Below the pieces are notes generated by a model. It was not told the DNA's origin and did not search any database. It worked only from the letters and a program-made list of their open reading frames with translations. A stretch of 64,000 nt of DNA. Origin: Norana najaformis (lineage: Eukaryota > Annelida > Clitellata > Crassiclitellata > Hormogastridae). The position numbers and the translations under genes were made by a program. Position 1 is the first letter of the stretch. Each line of letters starts with the position of its first letter. Positions 1-11,507 of this stretch are shown in pieces. The DNA lies in assembly GCA_964023275.1 (NCBI GenBank), contig OZ029914.1, forward strand, positions 34,251,424 through 34,315,423. Reading direction: 5' to 3'.

Positions 1-143
1 AATAGACCACTGCGTCGCATAGATATAGCTAAGGAACGCTATATCACTGCTCTGAATAAAAAAAAGCGTGTAGGCTGATGTTCACGCCAAGGTAAAAAGA
101 TACAGAATATCCAATAGGCCTATCCTAGTCCGTAGTCCCTTAC

Positions 144-3100
144 ATTGGCAACCAAAGACATTGGATTCCTGTAAGTTGTAAGTTCCGTCGGCACACTCGT
201 TACAGCGTAAACTGTTGACAAATGGTTTGCAGATACACTGTCCAGTGAGAACATCACAGAATTTGCTTCCACCATTTGTACCACGTGTGTCACAGCCGCA
301 GTCTACCAGTGAAACGCAGTGTCACATGTAGAAACTGTTCAAAACGCAAATGAATGTGATGGCGAAGAAGCTATGCAAAAGTAGGCCTATAGGCCTACGT
401 GGAACAGCATTCTTGAAATAACTTTACGTCCGGGTAGGATTTTGAAAGCCCGACCTTTTTCGGGTTTACAGTTCAGCACGCTAACCAAAATATCTATGAA
501 CAAAATAATCTTTGTTTAGTTCATTTTTGAGGCGCCTAACCATTATCACTTATCACTAATTGCACTTATCGTCTGTAGTTTAATAACAAATAGCTTTATA
601 TTTGAAATCATACCTATTCCAATGTTTTTGTGTAAAAGGCATAACAACTGTAACTGCGATAACAAATTTATATAGCGCCACTGCAGAAGAGAAATTCTTC
701 TGAAGCGCCCCCAACCTAACATCTCGAAACCACGATCCAACAGAATGATTCTGAATAGCGTACGCAAAAGAGGCAACTCTTAATTAATAAAACTTAGCCC
801 ATATAAATTCTGTACAAATTTAGTAGCAGACAGGTGAGTCATCGTTTGTCCACAACAAGTCAAAATAAGTGACTTAGTACCAAACCTTCACATCCTTCAG
901 GATTATTAATATCTAGTCTCCAGTATCCAGGTTTGCATGTGTCACAGATGCGACCTTCAACCCGGTCCTTGCAAGTGCAGAGCTGACCTCCGGCATGTGC
1001 CTCACAACCTCCAAGAGGGTAGCCAGGTACTTTCTTTGAGCCCGCTGGATCACAGTTACACTCTAAACCGAAAGACAGAAAAATGGTAATTGCCTAAGAG
1101 AAAGAACAAGATGAATGCCTGCAGAAGATTTATGCACTAGGCCTGACTATCATCGCAGCTTAGAGTCATTTCCTTTGAAAAAAACTGTTTTTCAAATACT
1201 TTATGAACTTTTCTGCAACGCTGACACATTAACCAGATTTCTGTCAAAATTGTGTGATGCTGTATGTTGCAAATATCAAAATATCGAATTGAAAATTTTC
1301 TTAGCAAGACTACAAATAGGCCTAATGCATATTGCGTATAATATTATTATTGAGAAAGGCCACAAGCTTAACCTACCTTCACACGTTGGATAATTGTAGT
1401 AGCCTTTTTTGCAGCGATTGCAGGTCAAGCCTTCGAATCTCGATAGACAATCACATTGCCCTGTATGCTGATCACAAGCGATCCCGTCCGAACCACGAAT
1501 GTCGCACTTACAACCTTAACAACAATATCGCTGGCGAAATACGCTCCATTGATTTAATTCCACAGTTCTGGCATATTCTTAGCCAAGATCTTCGAGTACC
1601 CTCACACATGACACTCAGTGAATCCTAATGTCCAAGACCCGCACCTTGCCAACACCACGGTGGCGCTGTAATCGACGAAGTTGTGGGCCCTATTAGTTCC
1701 TCAGGTTAACTACAGCTTATGGCATCAAACGCCGTTGCCGTCGCCCTCCTCCTTTATCCAGACTTGGGACTGGCACTACTCCAAAAAAGGCAGTGGCGGA
1801 GTTTGTGGGCCCTATAAACAATGTCGTTCTATTTAAAGGGGCCCAATGAACGTGGCTGTATCATCTGATCTCTATACCTTCCATTAGGTTGTCTTGCTTT
1901 GTTGCCCACCATACACGCGAGTCACAGGGAGTATCATGTTTCATTGTACCTTAAGATCTTTGCTCTTAGCTTTATGCAGGAATTGCTTTATTTGATCTGG
2001 ATGGACAGACGCAATGGGTTTAAGATAGCAATGCTCATGCGTAACAGCATCGCGTGCTGTGTTCAATATCATATTTTGATTGTATCTGTGGCAGGTTTTT
2101 TTAAAGAGACAATAAATATTTAGTCACAAATCTTATCACCTGAAAACTGAATTTCTTCAAGACAGTTAAAAATATAAATAAGTATTCAGAAAGCTTACAA
2201 AAATATTAAGAAATTCACAAACTGATAGCAAAATGAATAAAACAGAATATCTGATGTAAGCCATAGAAATAATATTTGCAAATTACATGGATGATACAAC
2301 TAATTTCTTACCTAGGCAATCGGGATAATTGTAGAAACCGGATGCACATTCGTTGCATGTCTTGCCCTGGAAGTTGCGTTTGCAGTCACACTGGCCAAAA
2401 GCATCACAGGTGTTACTCAGGATTCCAATCTCATTACATTCACAAACTGCCAAACAACCAAACACAAACATCTGATTCTTGTAAAGAAACTTTTCAATCC
2501 AATTCACTTTATGCAAAACCCCTAAACCCTATCATTATTCAGCTTTGAATAAAGATATTTTAAATAAGTTTTTAGATAAATTTCTTATACATTTTATGTA
2601 AATTTATAAAATATCGCACAATCCCTTTCTTTCAAATACAAGCGGCAGTGCATACCCCTATATATCACGCTAGGAAAACTATTATTAATCATCTGCGTCT
2701 ACAAAATCACATTAATAAAGTATAATTATTTTAGTAAGAACAGCAAACAATTTTGAACTGTTACAAAGATCATAACAAATACAAGTTAAATTTTCAATGT
2801 TCAATACAGTCATCTATAAGTTTCCCTAGAAATAACTTACCAGTAAAAATCACTTACCAGTGCATTCTGGCCAGTTGAAGTATCCGGGTGCACAGCGATC
2901 ACAGCGCAACCCCGAAATATTCTCTCTACAAACGCAGACGCCAAACACTTCGTCACAGACCTCTTCTGTGGCTCCCATTTGTTCACAGTCGCATGCTAAA
3001 AACACCGTAAACATAAACATGTCATTTTTTCATGTATGCACTCTGATGGTGCAGATGTCTTGCACGAACTAAAACTCAATGATAAAATATATCATGTAGC

Positions 3101-3422
3101 TTACTTTGGCAAAAACTTACCTTTTAACTAAACAATACTCTGCTTTAATAGGACCCTAATATAGTTAGCTCAAGTAAAATACGTCGCACTAGAAACAATA
3201 GCCATCATGTATGGAAAAATGAAAATACTATTTATGCTATTCATGAATCATGATAAGCCAATAAAACGTAATGAAACTACGCACGATCACACGCTGGGTA
3301 GTTGTAGTAGCCGTGGGCACAGCTACCACAGTTGCGGCCGCCGTAGTTGACACGACACTGACACTGTCCACTTTTCGCATCACATCGTCTGCCAAGAGAT
3401 CCAATAATGTCACAGTCACACG
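144..3422 (-). CDS. Gene C: LE repeats 5-10 (exons 8-13)
   Basis: Six single-exon LE repeats, all bounded by phase 1 introns: 3422-3285, 2995-2858, 2446-2312, 1514-1377, 1062-886, 302-144. Five are 45-59 codons long with the usual cysteine spacing; the last ends in CKPFVN...FGCQ before a GTAAGG donor at 143. Because every intron is phase 1, whole repeats can be lost or gained without a frameshift. None of these six exons has a counterpart in gene B, so they are the main visible difference between the two short arms. Donor of the exon at 3285 is GTGCGT, the other donors are stronger. Confidence 0.9.
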
Positions 3423-4352
3423 CTAACAAAACAAGAGACAATACACATATAATATCGGCTGATATTTGTTAACGGCACAACTGAAGTTAATCATTCTCGA
3501 AATCGGGACAATACAATAAAATCTGCTACTTAAAAGCAAAGCATCACTAAGAAAAGGGTTAGCATTAGTAACTAAATGTTATCAAAACTGCTTATTAATT
3601 AAATTTAATAAAATTGTAAATCTGCATTGTTCATTGATCATTTCTCTTACGTTAATGAAGATCGTTTATAAACCCGATTACTACAGAAATACTCAGACAT
3701 ATATTAAACGGAATTTACAATGGCATTCAGGAAAATTGTAGTAGTCGAAAGCGCATTGATCGCATTTGATTCCATCAAAGTTCGGTTTGCAAGGGCACTG
3801 GCCTCTTTCAACATCGCACACTCTGTCCTGGGCTCCGTTGATGTGGCACTGGCATGGCAGACATCGTGGGTAACCATAGTAACCATCATTGCACCTGAAA
3901 ATAACAAGCATCAGAAACACTAGTGCATTGAAAAGTTAAATCTCAATAACCATAAAATTGTAAGGAAGATTAAAAGAAGTACACAAATTAAGCAAGAATC
4001 TTAGAAAATCGGCATAATGAGATTTCTTGAAAATACCTTATTACTTAACTATTATAGCATTCTGGCCTAAAATATAGAAAAACATCTTATCATTACCTTC
4101 AAAAATAAAAATTTATCTTCCAACGGAATAGGTGAAAAGCAGCCATCATAAAAATGTTCAGAACCAAACGACAGACTGTCAAATGCAGAGGACTTTATGG
4201 GACCGCAATTGCCAAAACTAACCACTTGTGGGAATGGCATATTATGCTCTTACTCGTGCCAAGGAGATGATTACCCTATGTATGTATGTATGTAATATGT
4301 ATGTATATAATATGTATGTATGTATGTATGCATGTATGTGTGTATGTATGTA

Positions 4353-4383
<31 letters not shown>

Positions 4384-7300
4384 TGTATGTGTATGTATGT
4401 ATGCATGTATGTATTGTTGCATGCTGGAAAGCGATTAGGCTCGTAGAGGTATAGGCCCAACCATCATACAACGTTCGTTGGTTTAAAACTCTGTATTCTC
4501 GAATTCAAAACGGCAATAACAACTTCCACTCAACGAACTTTCTCCAACACGACAATCTCTGACCCATAACTCTTTCTCACCGCAATCTCTCACAAGAACT
4601 TTCCACTCACTCTTTTATACATTCTCCTCTCCCGACGAGACGACCACTCCTCTAAACACTCCCTCAAACACTCCTTTCAACAAAAGTGCATGCGCACGTG
4701 TTCCTAACCGAATGTTACATGAGCACGTGTCACCTTCTGACCCAACCCAACCTGCCTTCCGCACGTGCCCCTGTAACAGTATGTAAGTATGAAGACACTT
4801 AATATAGCACCTTTTAGGTATCTCACAAAAGCCCTGCACACGTGGCTATCCAATTGATCTGAACAGGCGCGTCTTATGGCAGTTCGAAAATGCTCTATAT
4901 GCACAGTGTGAAACGTAACAGTACGTAAATACAACGGAAGACTGTTCCAGGAGGACGGTCCAATTCACGAGGAGGCACAACTGGTTTGAGTTGAAGTGCG
5001 ACACCTGCATATCTCCACATGTAGCAGAGCACAATGGTTGCCGACCCAGCTAATTTGCGGCTGGAACACTTAGCTCCCTGAGATGTATTTAGTAGGGGCA
5101 GTGCCGAAACGAGTTAAAATTGTGTATTAAATAATTATGATGTTGAACCAATTATTTAAAACTTGAAACTTCATTTCAAAACAGCACTCATATGTTGCTG
5201 ACACCAGCCTGCACTTTCACTGGTGCTTCAAAACAAAGAAAATATCTGTGGTTACCTGTCACATTTCGCTCCGGCGTATTCGGTTTTGCACAGACATTGG
5301 CCTGTACCTTCCATACAGTTTCCCGTTGAATAAGTGGAGTCACATTTGCATTCTACAAATCCGATTTTAATTAACTGACACAGATGGAAATATTCGCAAC
5401 TAAGCACGAGTCAAGTTTGTTGATTTACAAAATTACAAAATTATTCCTAAAAGAAATAAACTTCAACTAATTAGACCTAACTCAGCTTACCAGTCTTACA
5501 GGACTCGTTTATCACGTTACATCGACTAAATTTTAGCAAATTAGATCAATCTTTGATTCCTGATCAATATAACGAGCAGAGATTATAACTATAACATAGT
5601 TTATTACATCTAGTAAATTATAAATTATACAACTTACTTTGACATGCACGCGTGGAGTTGATGGGCTTGTTAGATGGGCGAAAGTACCCAGGTGTGCACT
5701 GCTCACAATTGATGCCCATTGTGTTATGCAGGCAGTCAATACAGACTCCGCCTCCCTCATACCGCCCATGAATGTCTATGCTGCTATGGCTGCGGTCTAC
5801 CTCAGGATCGTAGCGACACTTCTTGCTGTGGCCATGGCACTGGCATGCTAAAATACACAAAACAAAGCATGTCCATGACTGTCAAATGAAGCTCACAGCC
5901 ACAACTGTCCAGTTAACTTTAGACAGTAACTTTTATACTAATACAAATACTAATGCGTGTTTGTTTGTTTGTCGCTAACGTTAGATAATTTAGTTGGCTA
6001 CTTAACACATGCACTTACATATTCTTCATCAGCAATTACTTTCATTAAAGTTGTCGATCTGCTGTACGTTTGATGTTAAGTCCATCTTTTTTTGGCAGGT
6101 TTTATGAACGCTAGAGAATCAAGGCACCACTGGAAACGTCAAATGTTTCTTGACAGCATAATTATGCTTACGTTCGCAGGCATTGATGGCATCTATGGTG
6201 GCTGGTCGCCAAGGTTTCTGTACAAATCCTGGACAGCATATTTCACACAGCTCGCCACACGTGTTGTGCTGACATCTACAGACCAACTTGGTTGCGTTCA
6301 CTGAGTCCGCGTCACAGACGCTGGCGTGGCCATTGCAGACACACTGGCCACCGATCGAGATGTCCTTTATAGTGTAGTAGTACTGCAAAACAACAAAATG
6401 GCATAATTATGTATATACATATGCATAATCTGTACAATTTTAGGAAATTATGAAAGCGCTGAGGTAACTTACTCTGCGAGTGACTGTTTGATCCTGCCTT
6501 GCTAAGGCCATGAGATGCCCAAGGAGAGTTTTTGTCCTCAGCAGCCGAAGACGGATGTCCGTTGCTTTGGTCCACTCCTGCAGACTCCGTGAATATGAGA
6601 AATTGTGGGAGCTTGGACGATTATTGACAAGCGACACGGCAATCTGTAAACGAAATCACCATTCACTTAACATGCAAGTATTTCAACACAATAATTACTG
6701 CATCTGAAGACGTAGGCGCAACGCACATTAAATGTAATTGTAATTTAAGATTTATAAAGCGCCTCTTAGAGAAAACACTTAACAGGGGCGCTCCCAACCC
6801 GAACAAGTAAAATCACTGTTAAACAGTACAGTCTTCAGGCGCCTGCGAAACCCTGTGGGGAAGAGACAGGAGCTCGAGTCGCAGATCTCGAGAGAGGTAT
6901 ATTAGCTATATATATTAGCGATATATTAGATATATTAGAGCTATTTTAGTATATTAGCTGCAAGTAAGCAAGCAACTGCATTATTTACGATGAATTAATA
7001 CACTAATATTGCTAAGTAGCCTATATTGTGAGTTGGTTAATTCAACACGCCGAAGAGACTCACCATATAGGCCGTTAATCCTATTGTGTTGATTCATCTT
7101 CAGTGAGACATAGCGTATGACCATTGCATTGTATTTATGGCCTACAGGCAAAGCCCTGAAGATGACTTTTGCCCAAAACAGGGTTCTTTATTTCATCAGC
7201 ATTAATCTTTCCCTTCTTATGTACCTTCTTTACGACGAGCTCTCTCTTCGTCGCAATTTAACATCTAGTAACTTTAAAACCACTGCCTTAGATCTCAGGC

Positions 7301-9438
7301 ACGAGTAATTCTCTTACTTCCTTAGGTAGAGAAGTTCTAGAACAACTTGCTGCGTTTTTCCGCATAGGCACGTGTCTATCGGGCAACGGGTCTTCCCATT
7401 ACCACTAGTCTTTCGATCCATTCCCTTGTGTAAGATCCGTCTCCCACTCTCTCTCCCTCTCTCTATCTCCCTTCTCGTGGTTGTTAGCACTCAGACCTTC
7501 TTCACCTTACTTACGCAACGAGGGGCCTGTCCTCCTACGCTCAGTGAGTTCTCTGGGCCGTGACGAAGGTTCTTAGCAGTCAGCGTTCCACAGATATTTT
7601 ATCTTCCGAAGCAGAATTTATTAACTGTCGGTCGAGAATTTCCAACACCGAGACCCGGTGCGAGAAATTGCTCCGTAAGTTGTTGTGCATGACACAGATG
7701 AGTGTGAGGCTGGGAGTCCTTCACACGGAAATGGAGCGAGAGATTTGTTTTAGTGGGAAGATGTTTTGTCCGATATCTATGTGCCTGGGGTCGAAAGACG
7801 CAGAGTCTTGTTATAAGACTTCCCTTACTGTCATAAGACAGGAACCCAAAGAACGACTGGCGTCTCAGATTATTGGCGGTAGTTCCAGAGTTACGAGCTC
7901 CAGAATGGTGGTGACGAGAAAGCCTGTAGTAATAAAGGCACACAGAAAGGGAAGGAAGGACTATTGCCAGTAAAGGAACGAACTCTGTTCTGAGAGAAGG
8001 CCATCCTCAGGACGTTGACCATCTGGCGACTCCGAAGACGTAGAATCGGATCCCGAGACCGAGCTTTACAGTTTTTTACTCCCTTAATGAAGCGGCCAAT
8101 CTTGAACCTTCCTTGTAGAGAATGGACTATGGCAAAGATGATACGGAATGGCCATATTACGTCGTGAGTTGAAGGGGTAGTGAGGCGGGTAGCTCTAAGC
8201 GAAGAACTGGATTGCAGTCATCCCCACCCGCGAGGTTACGTCCAGATCAAGAACGCCACATTATTACGGATAAATACAGGCCTGCAATGCAGTGGATGGA
8301 AGCTGGAAGTGACAGGGTGGCCGATTGCTATAGCATCTGCCTTTCACATCTGCGATTGAGGCTTGAATCCTGGTGCAGTATGTGTAGCCTGTGAAAGGAA
8401 AGGTCACCTGTTCTTTGGATCATTGTTGTGTACTATTCCACCGGAGCAAGGTTTCACTTCAGAGTAATGCCGGCAGCTATAAAAGACTTATAGTGATTTC
8501 CCTACCTTATCAAACAGCATAAAAAGTTAAAAGTCAACGAACATAATATATATTCCTCAATTTTCAAAGTTATTCAAAGCAGTCATAAGGTCGCACACCT
8601 CTCCACCTTCCAGAGGAATGACCTTTGAGTATTCTGTTGTACAGATCACCGAATCATCGCTGGCGATGTGGTCGCTGTAACCTTCACGTCCGAAGAACAC
8701 GTCACAATCATTCGGAGTGTCAGCAAAGAACTGCCAAGGCTGCCATGTTTTTCCGTGATCTTTAGAGCGCTCGAGGGCAAACACCCCAGGACGAGGTGAG
8801 GGACCCATCTTGATGAAAACGTAGGCCACGTGGAATTCCTGTAAAAATAAAGCTCCGCTATCACTTGCCTATAATACACTTCAATCTTCCCAACCAGGGG
8901 CGTAGCAATAGGTTGTGCAGGTTGTGCAAAGCACAGAGGACCATGAGGCTAGGGGCCGCCTGGGCCTCAATAGGCCAAGGCCCGGTTGCTCAATTACGTA
9001 CATGTAAAGCAAAATAACCTCAGTTCAGTTTGCACAAAGGCCCTCGGAAGGCTAGATACGCCATTGTTCCCAACCCTCCTATCTTCGTCAGTTAATTACT
9101 ATACAACTGCTTCGCTCCAGCGCTCCTCTTCTGCTTTCCCTGCTTCTGCTTTCCATGCTTCTTCTTGCTATTCTTGAAGCGACCATCGAGTTATGTCTTG
9201 GGCATTATGAAAACGGTACTATAGAAGTCTTTAGATCAGATTAGATCAGATTAAATTCAACAGGAAAGTATTATGCACTGCATCATTTTAGTCATGCTTC
9301 CTCTGGTGTTCTAGAATTAATCGAAAGCCCCAGTCCGATTGGCAGAAAGAACTCTTGCATAATACACACACACATGCATACACTTGCATGCATGAATCAT
9401 GCACGCATACAGTACATACAGTTTCGTAATGTATGAGC

Positions 9439-9500
<62 letters not shown>

Positions 9501-11438
9501 CGAAGTTCAATACTTTAAAAAACTTGTCAGTCTAATGTGGAGAGGTTCTGGAAAAGCAGATGGCATTCCCACGCTAGATAGCCACCGAGAGTCTTTGGAA
9601 CAGGTAGCTGGTCTCCAGTGGATCGTGGGTTGCATCAGTCAACCTTCGTCCTAACTCCGACACAAAATCCATCCCTTCCTTACTCCCTGCGCCGCTGGTC
9701 TCCAGTGCGACCGCCACAAAAGCATGGGTTTTGGCTATAGTGGCGTATTTTAACCTTTTGGCTGAGGTTGCTCGGTTTGCGGCTTCACATGGCCCGGTTG
9801 ATGTAAATCGTAGATGTGACGCTGCAAATGCGTCTGAAACTGTCACATCCCATGTGAGACACCTTCCGCGAGACCACGGGATAAGAGTCACGCCATCCGG
9901 TCGTTTGCCATCTTCCCTGGTGAGGCCCAACGGTTCTTTCTGAGCCGGGATGTTCGCTCTGCCAAACGCTCTCCATATGATGTCATTAAGCATGTTGTGG
10001 CGTTGTTGTCTGCCAGCGCTCTTTCTGCAACATAGTCCGTGGAGTCCTCTGGCGTCGACTCTTTCGCCACAACGACACACATGTGGCTCGCACAGTGTGG
10101 TTCCAAGTCGCGTTCCGACTGCGATCCGTATCACCTCATGAGAAAGACGAAGTCCCAACGTGGTTACAGGAGGAGCCAGCATCCAATCTCCAGAGGGTGG
10201 TGCCTGAGAGGCCAAGAGACGAGCGCTGTCTAGTGGGTTGTTTGCAGACTCGTGTAGACTAGCCCACGCCTTGCTTGTCCAGCGACTGACCCATTCCCAT
10301 TGTCGATAAGCTGCTGATCCTGTTGGTGGTTCTGCACCAGTGAAGACCATCCATGCATTTAGCGCGGCATTCACGATCTCGTCTGAAGCATCAGCTGATT
10401 CTGGTGGCAGTATGTTTGCTTGGAGTTCACTTGTGCTCGCAGCAGAAGCCAAGAAGGCATAAAGTGCCAGCGTAGAAGCACGGCGAATCCCAAGACCTCC
10501 ATCCTTCACCGAGAGGGACGCTTGGAGCCATTTCTTATCCGACAGCTCCACATTCAAAATAGTCGATAATCCATTTCTTAACAGAGAGTCAAATCTGACT
10601 AGACTGGGGCAGTCGGTGCAAACGGCTGTGCGCATTGTGTGGAGCAGCTCTTGTACGCTCAGTCCTTTTCGTAACAGCACTAGGGCGTCATGTGCGTGAA
10701 GCAAGGAGAGCTTCCCCACTGCTCGTTCCAGATCATCTGCCTTCTCTTTCACCGCCTTGTCGACGATTGGTCCAGGCATCAGTGGTGCGCCCAACAGTGT
10801 CGCCTCTCCTAATGATGTGTGTTTGAAGCCGTAGAACGCGGGATGGTGGACTTTATTTTCGTCATTTTGGAAGACAATCTCACATTTGGCGCGATTGAGT
10901 TGAAGATCGAGCTCAGCCGATTTTTGGGCGATCAGCTGTACATGCTGGGAGAGCACATCCACACTGCCTCCCAGTGTCAGGTCGTCTAGGAAAGCTACCT
11001 TTAAGTTGGACTTCAGCTGTAATAAGGTTGGCTGTATGGTGATGCAGAATTTCATGGGGCCCATCGGATCACACTGCTGGGTACCCTCTTCTGATCGTAG
11101 AGAATTTGATCCGTGTCTTAAGATTGGGCTGCAAGAATATGCGGCGTGAGCGAAACGGTAAAGCTCAGGAATATCTCTCACAACCACTTCCAAGAGAGAG
11201 TCTTTGCGAAGAGTATTGAAGCCGTTGGCGAAATGTAGTTTGACTAGAACGCCATCAGTCAGCATCGAAGTGACCCAGCGGCGGGTTGCATGCACTGCTG
11301 CTTCGGCGCCTCCTGGTACGCCTACCGCCAGCTGGATCGGGGCGAGCAGTGGAGATAATTTTTTGCAACAGCGTGGGCGTCCGCACATTTGGCTGCTAGG
11401 CGTCGTCACGTGTATCCGACCGGTATTGGCCTTATTAC

Positions 11439-11507
<69 letters not shown>

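Larger units (their letters stand above)
9438..11507 (-). mobile_element. 5'-truncated RLE-type non-LTR retrotransposon inserted in a (TAA)n tract (R4/Dong-like)
   Basis: A 649-codon open frame (11523-9574) on the minus strand encodes the second half of a reverse transcriptase followed by a restriction-like endonuclease domain. Seen: [14 protein letters not shown] before RT motif [12 protein letters not shown] (motif B-like), FLDDLTLGG (active-site DD), a C-x-C...H...CC zinc-like knuckle near residue 480, then GKRPDGVTL and LTWDVTV, the PD...D motif of the RLE nuclease. The frame starts inside an (AAT)n tract, so the true N-terminus is missing. Motif A reads KLHFANGFN, with His at about residue 97 where the catalytic Asp is expected, and GD in QGDP is CD, so this copy is probably dead. 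It is bounded by (TTA)n at 9438-9499 and 11436-11507. Known R4-clade Dong elements target TAA repeats. The gene B intron has no such insertion. Confidence 0.75.

Noticed and set aside
4242..4471. Thr-Tyr-Ile-His-rich open frames
   Set aside because: Translation of the (TATG)n microsatellite.
7560..7973. 137-codon plus-strand frame in the gene C LN intron, with a counterpart in B
   Set aside because: Frame is not kept between the two copies and no family is recognised; treated as non-coding intron.
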